Shown here: piece by piece, positions 47,089-59,426 of the stretch
How positions within the stretch are numbered: position 1 is the first letter of the stretch
How the letters are laid out: each line of letters opens with the position of its first letter
Assembly (NCBI GenBank): GCA_025403435.1
Contig: CM046338.1
Coordinates: forward strand, 24,698,392-24,762,391
DNA length: 64,000 nt
Direction: 5' to 3'
DNA from: Artocarpus heterophyllus
Lineage: Eukaryota; Streptophyta; Magnoliopsida; Rosales; Moraceae
Position numbers and translations under genes: made by a program
Notes under the pieces: model-generated
What the model saw: the letters and a program-made list of their open reading frames with translations, nothing else
What the model was told of the DNA's origin: nothing
Database searches by the model: none

Positions 47089-47214
47089 CGATTGGTCTTA
47101 GGGTCAGTCCTTATCAGATTAGGTCTCAAAAACTCAAAACAGAATCAAGTTTGGATCAATATTTGATAAGATCCTTATGAAAATGTGTAATCTTATCTCT
47201 CGTTGATCGGCAGG

Positions 47215-47262
47215 CTAAATAGGCCCCATCGGCAGGCCAAACACGTAGATCGGCAGGCCGAA
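47215..47262. promoter_or_regulatory. Dyad array, C right LTR (3 units)
   Basis: ATCGGCAGGCTAAAT, ATCGGCAGGCCAAAC and ATCGGCAGGCCGAAT, 127-174 bp upstream of the TATA box. Confidence 0.65.
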
Positions 47263-48808
47263 TTGCCACGTAAATATCTCTGCTAATCTTTTATTTTCCA
47301 CCCAAGATTCTATAGGATAAAGTCTCAGTTTTAATTCAAATAACCCAATAGAGAAGTTATATGATCAAAATAAACTTTATCAAGATAATCTCTAAGAACA
47401 TAAATCAATTCACAATAATTCTACAAGTTTATCTTGATTTAATTTATCCAATTAAAGCAACCGATAAACAGACAAGAACTATCCGATCCCAATAATTCAA
47501 CAAGTTTATATTACAAAATTAATTCAACCAATAAACAGACATGAATTATTTGATTCTTTCAAATTTTAAACCAATCCAATAAATCCGACATAAGTCACCA
47601 ATTATTGAAAAAGCACGCCGTATCGTTACAGGATTTTGTAAGCTAGCAAATGGGACCAAAATGGACCTATAAAGTTCAAGCTCATGATAATTATAAAACC
47701 CAATATCCTAGATATACATTTCACAATTATCAACTCCAACGCTACTCCACTAAAAGGTTGGAGCTGCACTCTCGAACTTTATAGAATTACGAAGCCCGTA
47801 TAGATAAGTCTCCATGACATTTCAAAGTGTATCGTATCCCCATATGATAATACATAATCAGCTTAGGACAAGTTATGTCTTACCTTCTCGATTATTTTTA
47901 TCTTACATTCCATTAGCTTACCATTAGAAAACTTACCATCTAAAGATAGTATACCATTTGGTTACACCTATGTATCCAAATGGTTGAGCACTTCAGTTTT
48001 TCAATTACAGGATAACGTATATAAGAGGATATCATTACTCCTAAAGAGGAGCTATGGATTCCATATATATGAATAACAAGTCCACGCTATCAAGAGTCAT
48101 GCCTCTAATGTACCAACATGTATACCGCTATTGAGATGTGGGAGTCACCCTTTGGTACATCAAAAGACACAAGTGGAGACAACGGGCCCACTATTCATCT
48201 TAGGATTAAGATACAATACAAATGATTGTCTAAAGCGAATCGATTTGCCAAGACAGAATTATTAATCCAAATCAATTCACTTTGTGTCCCGATCCAACAC
48301 ATCGTCAACTATGACAACGTGCTAATGTTTCTATTTACGGAGTCCAACTCCGATGGTCAAGACAAACCATCTCCCAATAGGGATATAGACAACATAACAA
48401 TCTTTGCATGAATAAAATGCCCAACTTTATACCCTCGATTGCGGATCATATGTTTTAGACTGTCACCTTAAGAATCGTGTCTTCTGCATAATCAGTCCAT
48501 CATATGCCCAATTCTTAATGGTTTAGACCGACAGTCTTAGACTACTGTTTGCTTAACCTACATTCAACAAATATGAACGTAAAGAGGACAAGATTTGGTA
48601 TATATAAATGAATAAATTCTTTATTGATAAAAATGTCTCCAAAAATGTATTACATTTTTACTCCTTAGGACATACATGTCTAACAGTGGAAAGTTTGTAG
48701 GTCTATTTTCGGTTTTGTTTTTCTAGAGATGAATTGTGCAAAGTTTTAGAGATGATTTGTGCAAAGTTTGTAGATTTGTTTTTTTATATTGTAATTGCTT
48801 ATTATAGA

Positions 48809-48985
48809 GTTCCGGTGACTTCTGGGACAGAACTTGATGGGTTCTTGTAAGTTATAGTGGAATTCGTGTTGGACCCTGGCGGGCTTTAGGATAAAACCTG
48901 GTAGATTCTGGCTAGTTTGGGGATGAAACTCGACGGGTTCTAAGACAGAATCTGGCCGGAGTTCTAGGATAGAGATTGGCAAGTT
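48809..48985. repeat. Degenerate minisatellite, unit about 22-24 bp
   Basis: Recurring pattern approximating GTTCTAGGAYARAAYCTGGY plus a G-rich tail. Examples: CTTTAGGATAAAACCTGG at 48884, GTTCTAAGACAGAATCTGG at 48937, AGTTCTAGGATAGAGATTGG at 48960. Confidence 0.5.
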
Positions 48986-49610
48986 CCATTTCAACATCCT
49001 ATATGAGTGAGTAGAAGGAAGGGTAACTTGGTCTTTTAACAAATCATCAATTTCTAATTAAGGGGTAGTTTTGATAAGTGGTTTGTTGGAGGGCATTTTA
49101 AATAAAACAGTGCATTTGAAAGGCATTCTTGTAAGTTGCCCTTTTGTTTTTATTTAATAAAATTTATTGGGTTATATAGAGGTTTTTTTATATTAGCAGT
49201 ATTAGTCCTTAAATTATTAAGCTATTTGAAAGAACGGTTGGAACCATTAGTTATAACTCTAAACAATATAAAGATCTCATATGTTACAGTTCTCAAACTA
49301 AAGCTGTAGGTTCCAATTATTCCTCTAGACACCCTATACCTTGAATTATGATTTTAAAAAATAAAGGCTTTTTCTGCAATGCCACAAGAGCAACTTGTGG
49401 AATGTCATTCAACAACGTTTTTTGGTTTCACTCACGTGCAAAGAAAGGACACCAACTAGTTGCTAGTAGTTTTGGCTAGGGATAAAGCTTCTTGAAAAAG
49501 TGTGGTTTTAATGAGATTTCATATATTGGAGGTGTCTTATGTCCTTTTGCAATGATGGTGACTAAAGTTAGGGGCATTATAGTAATTAAAATGGATTATT
49601 GGGAAGATTA

Positions 49611-49905
49611 AACTAGAGATGCAACAATAGGTCAGGGGTTGTGGGGTCTAGCCTAGGCTTATCCTGATATAGTGACGAGTTGGGCCAAGACGGTCCATCA
49701 TTGTTCAAGGTATGGTCTAGCCCATAAGTATTGATAGGCTGGACCAATATTTTATCGGCCCATGGGCTAGCCCGGCACGACCCATGAAAAATCATGGGCT
49801 AGGCCGGGTCGAGTTGATACATCTAGGTCCATAATGGGCCCGCCCATCCCGGCCCGTATAAGGCCCATATAGGCCCTCAATGGGCCAGCCTATTGAAGGC
49901 CCAAT
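49611..49905. repeat. GGCCCA/TGGGCC-rich patch, possible hAT-type MITE remnant
   Basis: Many GGGCC and GGCCC words in both orientations, and a local inverted repeat CCCATGA-AAAA-TCATGGG at about 49780-49797. Weak inverted ends CTAGAGATGCAACA (49611) and TTGATACATCTAG (about 49812-49824). Subterminal GGGCC words are typical of some plant hAT elements; no clear 8-bp duplication was found. Confidence 0.35.
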
Positions 49906-49978
49906 GTAGCTTAATTTCATTTAAATAAATAAATATATAAATTTATATATATTTTTCTATGTTCATTCATGGGTGAAT

Positions 49979-51370
49979 TGTTAGAAAATGAGTACATAGC
50001 AGAATTTTAAAAATTTTAAATCAAGTATTTTCCAAAGCACAAGTTTGACATGCTATATACATAAATTAATCACAGATCATACTAAACTCTTGTATGCCGA
50101 AGAGCACCAGCAATTAGTGAAGAGAAGAACGTTCTAGAAGAGCCTTAACCAACTAGCCTTCTTTGGTATTCTCTATTCACGATTGGAGTATGGGTGGACA
50201 CACGTCGTATAGCTTTTCCTCCAGTGACTCTCTTTCCAACCAATTGAGAAGACCTAGAGCTAAGGTTCTTGATTGTGAACAATAGCTCTTAAGTAGTTTC
50301 AGAGTTTTTCACACTAGAATACTCACTCTATACTTCTTAATTGATTTAAATAACTTAAAAAACTCACCCCCTATTTATAAAGGTTGAACCTGGGGTTAAT
50401 CATTATCAGATAAGGCCTCAAAATTCGAATCTAGATCAACTTTTGATGGAAATCACATCTGAAACGCGTAATTAGATAATCGTTAGATCGACAGTCTAAA
50501 CTTATTCATCGACTTGCCGAACTTACTCCATCGATAGGCCGAACTAGTAGATCGGCCTACTGAACTTGCAATAATATGATCCTTGAGAATCTTTTATTTC
50601 CCACGTGAGAAGTTATCAAATAAAAATAGTTATATTTGGATAATCTCATAGAAAATAAATATTATCTCAATAATTCAGTATGTTTATCTTGAATTAATTT
50701 ACAAAATTAATTCAACCGATAAACAAACATGAATTATCTGATCCTATCAAATTTCAGCTAATCTAATAATTTAACATAAGTCACCAATTTGTTGGAAAAA
50801 CATGCCGTGTTGTTATAGGATTTATTATGAGCTAGCCAAGGAGACCTGATGGACCTATATAATTTAAGCTCCTATAATTATAAAATACAATATCACATAT
50901 ATATATTTTATAATTATCAAACGCTATTCCACTAAAAGTTTGGAACTACACTCTCGAACTATATAAAATTACGAAGCTCCAAATAAGCCAAGTTTCGATG
51001 ACATATCATAATGTGTAGTATCCCTATAGAATATTCATAATCGGCTTAAAGATAAATTCCGTCTTATCTTCTCAATTATTTTTATCTTACGTTCCGTTAT
51101 CTCAGCATTGGAAAACTTACTATCCTAAGACAATATACCATCCAGTCATACCTATGCATCCAAATGATTGAGCGATCCAATCTTCCAAGTACAGGAAAAT
51201 GCATATAAGAGAATATCATTAACTCTACAAAAAGAGCTATGGATTCTATATCTATGAATAACAAGTCTACGCTATCAAGAGTCATGTCTCCAACGTATCG
51301 GTATGCATACAATCATATAGTTAGGATGTCACCCTTTAGTACATCAAAAGATATAAGTCTAGATAATGGA
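49979..51370 (-). repeat. Element D left LTR, truncated
   Basis: Homologous to the first 1.4 kb (plus-strand order) of the B and C LTRs. It ends abruptly at AATGGA and runs straight into RNase H sequence (CCACACTGCTTC). TATA box (TATAAATA, minus) at 50372-50379. Confidence 0.9.
50485..50564. promoter_or_regulatory. Dyad array, D LTR (4 units)
   Basis: ATCGACAGTCTAAAC, ATCGACTTGCCGAAC, ATCGATAGGCCGAAC and ATCGGCCTACTGAAC, 106-185 bp upstream of the TATA box. Confidence 0.65.
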
Positions 51371-52993
51371 ACCACACTGCTTCTTTCGAAACATCACTAG
51401 CTACCACATACTCGGCCTCTATCATTGAATCAAAGTACAATCTTGCTTCACACTTCTCTAAACAATAGCACCGTTGCCCAGAGTAAATACAAAACCAAAA
51501 GTTGATCTTCTCGAATCCAGACAGGATTGGAAATCTGAATTAGTGTATCCTAAAAGTGATAGATCCTTACTCGAATACACAAGAATATACCCTCAAGTCC
51601 TTCTCAGGTACTTGAAAAGATGCTTGACCGCAACCTAGTGGTTCGATCCTGGATTCGACTGAAATCGACTTACTATCCTGAATGCATAACAAATGTCTGG
51701 CCATGTGCAAGGCAGAGCATACATGAGACTGCCTACTACCGAAGTATAAGGCATCTTTTTCATGTATTCTCTTTCTTCATCAAACTTTGACGAGTCTTTC
51801 TTAGAAAGAGTAATTCTAAACCTAAATGGTTGCTCACCTCTCTTAGAATTCTACATTGCATACCTTTTAAGAATTTTATCTATGTAGGCCGCTTAGGATA
51901 AAGCTATCATTATGTTCTTCCTATCCCAAAAGATCTAGATACTAAGAACATAATTAGATTCACCTAAGTCTTTCATGTCAAACTGCTTGGTCAACCATGA
52001 CTTGATCGATGACAACACCCTAATGTCATTGCTAATTAATAGAATGTCATCTACATAGAGTAGTAGAAAAACCATATTCCTATCCTTAATGTGTTTGCAA
52101 ACACATGTTTCGTCCATGTTCCATTCGAGCCCATAAGTCTTAATTACCTGATCAAATCTTATGTTCCAAGAATGTATAGCCTACTTAAGTCCATAAATTG
52201 ACTTTAGTAGCTTACAAACCTTACCCTCTTGACCCTTAGCCTTGAACCCGTCTGGTAGTACCATATATATGGACTCATCAAGATAGCTATTCAAATAAGC
52301 CATCTTAACATCCATCTTCCAAATCTTATAGTCGAAAGTGACAGCTATAGATAAGAGAATGCAGATGAACTTAAGCATGGCTGCAGGCAAAATGATTTCC
52401 TCGTAATCGATTCCTTCCTTCTACATGTATCCTTTAGCTACTAGTCTAGCTTTATAGGTTTTGACTTTCCCATTTGCTCCTCTCTTTCTCTTATAGATCC
52501 ACTTACACCTTATGGGTTTTACCCTTCAGAAAGAGCCACAAGTTCCCAAAACTGATTAGTCTCCAAGACTTTATCTTAGTGTTTATGGCTTCTATTTGGA
52601 GCTTTGAATCAACATCCTCTATAGCCTCTTCATAGTGTAAGGATCCCTGTCATGTTCAATTGGTTCAGTTAAGTAGGCTTCACTATTGAACATATACCTC
52701 TCGGGTTGATGCCCGATCCTCCTGCTACGCCGAAGCCCCTTAGGTTGTTGTTCGATTGGTTTTTCTACATTGATTGGATTGGTTTCTACTTGAACCCCTA
52801 GAGTGATCGAGTCACTCGCCAACTCCTCGAGTATTACTTTACTTTGAGGCTTAAAGTTATTCATGTAACTTTCCTTAAGGAATGATGTATTCATTGAAAC
52901 CATAACTTTATTTTCCTTTAGGTTATCGAAATAGTCCCTTTTAGATATTTTACAGATATACAAACTTCCAAACGTGCTTCCAACTTGTTCGTT
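51371..52993 (-). pseudogene. Element D RNase H and reverse transcriptase fragment
   Basis: RNase H begins mid-domain at the deletion. RT shows FLLLYVDDILLISNDIRVLS (51935-52117) and KMDVKMAYLNSYLDESIYMV (52181-52390). The linker SRRIGHQPERYMF (52619-52760) follows. The two TAG codons shared with B and C are present at about 51932 and 51853. Not functional. Confidence 0.87.
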
Positions 52994-52998
52994 TCCTT

Positions 52999-54906
52999 TG
53001 TTGAAAAAATTGTATCCAACAAAAATTTTAAAATTTATAATCAGAGTATTCTCCAAAACACAAATTTGACATGCTATATGCATAAATTAACCAGATCTTA
53101 CTAACCTCATTTACTGAAGAGCTTCTACAATCTGTGTAGAGAAGGGCGTTCTAGAAGAGCCTCAACCAACTAGTCTTCTTTATTATTCTCTATCTACGAT
53201 TGGAGTATGTGTAGACACACCTCATACAACTCTTTCTCGTTGATTCTCCTTCCAACCAATTGAGAAAACCTAGAACTAAGGTTCGTGATTTATGAACAGT
53301 AGCTCTTAAGGAGTTTCAGGGACTCACAGACTAGAGTGCTCACTCTTAATTCCTCAACTGATCTAATAACATAGAAGTCTCATTCCTTATTTATAGAGTT
53401 CATCCCTAGGTTGGTCCTTATCAAATAAGGCTTTGAAAATTCAAATTTGGATCAATATCTGATAAAAAAGTATGAAAATGCGTAATCAAATTATCGTTCG
53501 GTCGGTAGGCCGAACTTACTCCATCGGCAAGCCGAACTGGAAGATCAGCCTGCCGAACAAACAATAAATAATCCCCATGAATCATTATTTTCCATCTGAG
53601 ATTCTTTGGATAAAGCCTCAGTTTTAATTCAAATAACCCAATAAAGAAGTTATCTGATTAAAACAACTATATCTAGATAATCTTTAGGAAAATAAATATT
53701 CTCGATAATTCAACAAGTTTATCTTGAATTAATTTTTCACAAAATTAATTCAACCGATAAACAGACATGAATTATTTGATCCTGTCGAATTTTAGCCAAT
53801 CTGGTAATTTAACATAAGTCGCCAATTTATCAGAAAAGCATACCATATCGTTACAAGATTTATTATGAGCTAGCAAAGGGGATCTGATGGACCTATATAG
53901 TTCAAGCTCCCAATAATTATGAAACCCAATATCTCATATATACATTTCATAAGTATCGACTCTATCGCTACTCCACTAAAAGCTTAGACTACACTCTTAA
54001 ACTACGTAGAATTACGAAGCCTAAATAGCTAAGTCGACATATCATAATGTATTATATTCCCATTGGATAATCCATAATGGACTTAAGGATAAATTCTATC
54101 TTGCCTTTCCGATTATTTTTCTCTTACATTCTATTATGTCCCTATCAGAAAACTTACCATCCAAAGACAGTATACCATTTGGTTACACCTATGTATTCAA
54201 ATGGTTGAGTGCGCTAGTTTTTCAATTACAAGATAACGCATATAAGAAGATATCAACTACTCCTAAAGAGGAGTTATGGATTCCATATTTATGAATAACA
54301 AGTCTAGGCCATAAAGAGTCATGTCTCCAATGTACTGGCATGCATACCAACATAAATTGTGGATGTCACCCTTTGGTACATCAAAAGACATAAGTCAAGA
54401 CAACAGGCTCATTATTCATCCAAGATTAAGATACAACACATATGATTGTCTAAAGTGAATTGATTTACCAAGACAGAATTATTAATCCAAATCGATTACA
54501 CTTTATGTCTCAATCCAATACATCATCACTGATGAAAACGTACCAATGTTTCTATTTGCGGAGTCAATCTTCGATGGCCACGACAAACTATCTCTTGTTA
54601 GGGATATAGACAACATAACAATCCTTGCATGAATAAAGTGCCCAACTTTATTCCCTCATTGTGGATCTTATAGTTTAGACCGTCACCTTTAGAATCATGT
54701 CTTTCGTATAATCTGTCCACCATATGCCTGATTCTAAAGGTTCAGACCAGTAGTCTTAGACTTTTGTTTGCTTATCATACATCCAACAAGTATGAACGTA
54801 AAGAGGACAACAATTTGGTATATGAATAATAAATAAATTATTTATTGATAAAAATGTATCAAAAAACATTTACTTTTTTTACTCCTCGGGGCATACATGT
54901 CTAACA
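52999..54906 (-). repeat. Element E: solo LTR of the B-F family inside element D
   Basis: Complete LTR, TGTTGAAAAAATTG ... CATGTCTAACA, 1908 bp, with no internal region. It is flanked by TCCTT (52994-52998) and TCCTC (54907-54911), a 5-bp duplication with one change. It interrupts the RT-integrase linker of D; the D reading resumes at 54912. TATA box (minus) at 53386-53396. Solo LTRs arise from recombination between the two LTRs of one element. Confidence 0.93.
53500..53558. promoter_or_regulatory. Dyad array, solo LTR E (3 units)
   Basis: GTCGGTAGGCCGAAC, ATCGGCAAGCCGAAC and ATCAGCCTGCCGAAC, 104-162 bp upstream of the TATA box. Confidence 0.68.
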
Positions 54907-54911
54907 TCCTC

Positions 54912-56050
54912 ATACAAGACATGAACCGAACATCCCATAAGAGAATATGGTTTAGGGATGTCTTCCTCCATGTCCACAACTCGTGATGAGTTTTAGGAAT
55001 CGAGTTCGAAGGCACATTGTTCAAAAGATAACAAGCAGTTTGCAGTGCATATCCCCAAAAGGATAAAGGTAATGTCGAATAACTCATCATAGACCTAACC
55101 ATATCCAACAAAGTCCTGTTCCTTCTCTCAGCTACGCCATTCTACTGTAGAGTGCCCAACATAGTCAAATGGGATAAAATTCTATTCTCTAATAAGCGTT
55201 CCATGAACTCATCAGAGAGGTATTCACCACCTCGATCAAATCAAAGTGCCTTTAGGGGTTTACCTAATTGCTTTTCTACTTTAGCCTAAAACTCCCTAAA
55301 CTTGTCAAAAGTTTCACTTTTATGATGCATTAGGCAGACATACCCATATCTTGAGTAATCATCAATAAAAGTGACAAAGTACTCATATCTTCTCCATGCC
55401 CGAATGTTTATGGGACCACAAACATCACTATACATAAGTTCCGAAACCCCTTCGGCCCTATTACCCTTAGACCCAAACGGTCTTTTGTTCAATTTTGCTC
55501 TCCAAACAAGATTCATATTGTGGTATAGATTCCACCTTTAAGCGACTTAAAGGTCCATCCCTTACCAACCTTTGAATCCTATTTAGGCTAATATGACCTA
55601 ATCGCAAATGCCAAAGATAGGACTTATTAGAATGAGAAGTCTTAACCCTTTTAGAGTTATTATCATTAACCTCAGTGTTAAGCAATATGCCCATCTTAGG
55701 TTTAATAAAATATAGATTGTTTTGTATCCATCTATCACAGATAAAAGATTTGTTTTTATGAATCATCACTTTATTATTAAAAGAAACTGAATAAGAATCT
55801 TTAAATAAACAAGCTACAAACATTAAATTTTTTAAGTCTAGGAACATAAAAACAATCTTGCAAACCAAAATCCTATAATTATCAAAATAAAGATGGACGT
55901 CTCCCACTACTTCAACCAACACCAAGGATCCATTGTCCATCCGAAGTGTGAAGTCCTTATGAAGTAGACTTCTTGTTTCTTTGAACTCCTACAGAGAAAC
56001 ACAAACACGATTAGTTGCTCTAGAATCTATGACCCAAGTGTCACTTGATT
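54912..56050 (-). pseudogene. Element D integrase and protease region
   Basis: Integrase pieces: [20 protein letters not shown] (54842-55111), SDVCGPINIRAWRRYEYFVT (55286-55516), LWHLRLGHISLNRIQRLVRD with CLESK replacing the usual CLEGK (55467-55940). Protease-side VGDVHLYFDNYRILV is near 55900. Several frame changes. Confidence 0.87.
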
Positions 56051-56905
56051 CCTCAACTAAATAAGTTTCAATAACTAGAAGATCACACCTACCTCATTGA
56101 GAAAGGAAGTTCTTGCAATTCTTCTTTATGTGCCCAACCTTCCCAAAATAAAAGCACATAAGCTTCTTTGGGTTCCTCTTTTTCTTCTTCTTATTCTTAC
56201 CATTTGTAGGAGTAGAAGACTTCCTATTCTTAGCCTTCTGCTTCCTTCCATTCTAAGATTAGGATTGGAAGAGGATACAGCCGCCAAGTTGGCCTCGCCA
56301 CCTGTAGGAGTTTCCTTGATCAGATTTTCGAACTCCTATAACTGCTTCATCAGTAATATTAAGGTCACATCCTGTCCATTGCTCAAATTGTATGAAGCTC
56401 TAAACGGGATGAACTCCTTTGACAGAATCTCAAAAACCATAGTCATCTGCGACTCGACAACGGTATCAGTTGCATGGGCTTGAGCCTCAGCGAGGTAACT
56501 CATGACTAACATCATATGCTCCTTCATAAAAGTCCCCTATTTTTGTTTGCAGTTAAAAAGTTTCTGAAGTACCCCTTGCCCTTTTGTTATGGCTTGACCT
56601 CCAAACATATCTTTGAGATTATCCAAGATCTGCTTAGCGGTCTCATAATCTTTACGTTGAGCTTGCAGCAATGTTATTCATGTTAGTCATAATATAACAG
56701 CGGGCCTGATCATTAGCATCTTTCTAGCGACCATAGCTTGGATTTGCTTATTGGTGGATTCCCCGATAGGTTTGGGAGGACATAGTGTTGTAAGCACAAA
56801 TTTCAGTTTCTCAAAGGATAAGATGATATTCAGGTTTCTTTTCCAATCATTATAATTCTTGCTAGTTAATTAGTTTTTGTCAAGTATCAAAGATAAAGCA
56901 TTTTT
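56051..56905 (-). pseudogene. Element D gag
   Basis: Recognisable only in pieces: KEHMMLVMSYLAEAQAHATD (56336-56527), the lysine-rich linker and a degraded zinc knuckle near 56140. The start codon equivalent at about 56903 reads ATA rather than ATG. Confidence 0.8.
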
Positions 56906-57393
56906 AGATATTTTAATCCACAATAAAGAATCATATACCAAATATAGGCAAACATATCATATCTATTTTGTAAGATAATACAATCAAGTAAACATACAAT
57001 TGTGTTTATGTGTCAAAACCTTGAAAAAATCACATACTTACAATGATAAGTCCTCACTTAGAATTTAACAAGCCGCCTAGGAGAGACTTACTAAATTCAA
57101 TTAGGAACACGGATCCCCTCCAATTAATATATGCCATTCGAGACCCATATGATCTAACATATATTAATAATTGTTTTCTTTAGCAATCAATTTTATTAAC
57201 AGAGCCCTTAGGGGGATTAATAATAAAATTAATTTGAGTGTATAACCATCATTTCAGTCATTTTATCCATGATTTATAATCGCCACCTAGGGTGTACAAA
57301 GACAAATCCTGCTAAAATCAATTATCCCTTTGGAGATCCAACTTAGTACATGATAAAATCCTTTCCCAAGGGTCGAAACCACCATGTGCTACC
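56906..57393 (-). other. Element D leader, partial
   Basis: Aligns with the first part of the B and C leaders, including degraded CCTAGGG cores (about 57075, 57208, 57287). Interrupted by F at CTACC (57389-57393). Confidence 0.75.
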
Positions 57394-59412
57394 TGTTGGA
57401 AAAAATAATGCGAGGCGCGCAGCGGGAATTTTAAAAATTTTAACATCAGAGTATTATCCAAAACACAAGTTTGATATGTTATATGTATAAATTAAACAGA
57501 TCTTACTAACCTTTGTGTGCTGAAGAACCTATGTAACCTGTGAAGAGAAGTAACGTTCCAGAAGAGCCTCAACCAACTGGTCTTCTTTGCTATTCTCTAT
57601 TCACGATCGGAGTGAGTGTGCGCTCACACATACAGCTCTTCCACCGGTGACTCTCCTTCCAACCAATCGAGAGAACCCAAAGCTACTGTTCAAGATTTGT
57701 GAACAAAAGCTCTCAGGGAGTTTTCAGATGCTCACCAGAAGAGTATCACTCTTAATCTCTCAATTGATATGAGTAACTCATGAGACTTACTCCCTTTATA
57801 TAGCGATTGGTCCTGGGGTCAGTCCTTATCAGATTAGGTCTCAAAACTCGAAACAGAATCAAGTTAGGAACAATATATGATAAGATCCGTGTGAAAACGC
57901 ATAATCTTATCTCTCGCTGATCGGCAGGCCGAACAAGCCCCATCGGTAGGCCGAACACGTAGATCGGTAGGCCGAACTGCCTCGTAAATATCTCTATGAA
58001 TCTTTTATTTTCCACCTGAGATTCTATAGGATAAAGTCTCAGTTTTGATTCAAATAACCCAATAGAGAAGTTATCTGATCAAAACAACTTTATCAAGATA
58101 ATCTGTAAGAAAATAAATCAATTCACAATAATTCTACAAGTTTATCTTGATCTAATTTATCCAATTAAATCAACCGATAAACATAAAAGAATTATCCAAT
58201 CCTAATAATTCAACAAGTTTAACTTAAATTAATTTTATTACAAAATTAATTCAACCAATAAACAAACATGAATTATTTGATTCTTTCAAATTTTAGACCA
58301 ATCTGATAAATCCGACATAAGTCACCAATTATTGAAAAAGCATGCCGTATCAATATAGGATTTTGTGAGCTTTCAAAAGGGACCAAAATGGACCTATAAA
58401 GTTCAAGCTCATGATAATTATGAAACCCAATATCCCAGATGTACATTTCACAATTATCAATTCCAACGCTACTCCACTAAAAGCTTGGAGCAGCACTCTC
58501 AAACTTTATAGAATTACGAAGCCCATATAGAGAAGTCTCCATGACATATCAAAGTGTATTGTATCCCCATATGATAATCCATAATCAGCTTAAGGATAAG
58601 TTTTATCTTACCTTCCTGATTATTTTTATCTTACGTTCCATTATCTCACCATTAGAAAACCTACCATCCAAAGATAGTATACCATTCGGTTACACCTATG
58701 TATCCAAATGGTTGAGAGCTCTAGTTTTCCAATTACAGGATAATGCATATAAGAGGATATCATTACTCCTAAAGATGAGCTATGGATTCCATATCTATGA
58801 ATAACAAGTCTACGCCATCAAGAGTCATGCCTCCAACGTACTAGCATGTATACCACTATTGAGATGTGGGAGTCACCCTTTGGTACATCAAAAGACACAA
58901 GTCGAGACAACGGGCCCACTATCCATCTTAGGATTAAGATACAATACAAATGATTGTCTAAAGTGAATCGATTGTCCAAGACAGAATTATTAATCCAAAT
59001 CAATTCACTTTGTGTCCCGATCTAGCACATCGTCACCTATGACAATGTGTCAATGTTTCTATTCACGGAGTCCAACTCCGAAGGTCAAGACAAACCATCT
59101 CCCAAGAAGGATATAGACTACATAACAATCTTTGCATGAATAAAGCACCCAACTTTATTCCCTCGATTGCAGATCATATGTTTTAGACCGTTACCTTAAG
59201 AATTATGTCTTCTGCAGAATTAGTCCATCATATGCCAAATTCTTAAAGGTTTAGACCGACAGTCTCAGACTACTGTTTGCTTAACATACATTCAACAAAT
59301 ATAAACTTAAAGAGGACAAGATTTGGTATATATAAATGAATAAATTCTTTATTGATAAAAATGTCTCATTAACGTGTTACATTTTTACTCCATAGGGCAT
59401 ACATATCTAACA
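57394..59412 (-). repeat. Element F 3' LTR (left)
   Basis: TGTTGGAAAAAATAATG ... CATATCTAACA, 2019 bp. TATA box CTATATAAAGGG (minus) at 57792-57803. Confidence 0.94.
57919..57977. promoter_or_regulatory. Dyad array, F LTR (3 units)
   Basis: ATCGGCAGGCCGAAC, ATCGGTAGGCCGAAC and ATCGGTAGGCCGAAC, 116-174 bp upstream of the TATA box; the most regular array in the window. Confidence 0.7.
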
Positions 59413-59426
59413 GTCTCCCACTTGCA

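Larger units (their letters stand above)
29491..48685 (-). mobile_element. Element C: Ty1/copia, B-F family, split by nested element B
   Basis: Flanked by perfect 5-bp duplications GTGGA at 29486-29490 and 48686-48690. The left (3') LTR runs 29491-29914, is interrupted by B, and resumes to 41040. The internal region is 41041-46679, the right (5') LTR 46680-48685. Without B and the extra 5-bp repeat it is about 9.6 kb. Minus-strand order is gag, protease, integrase, RT, RNase H (copia). Coding is interrupted by stops and frameshifts, and the gag start ATG is mutated. Confidence 0.94.
46680..48685 (-). repeat. Element C 5' LTR (right)
   Basis: TGTTGGGAAAAACAG ... CATGTCTAACA, 2006 bp, followed by GTGGA. 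TATA box at 47077-47088 and dyad array at 47215-47262. Confidence 0.94.
48691..49978. other. Host gap between elements C and D
   Basis: No recognisable gene. It holds a degenerate minisatellite (48809-48985) and a GGCCCA-rich patch (49611-49905), otherwise AT-rich unique sequence. Removal of C joins 29490 directly to 48691. Confidence 0.7.
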
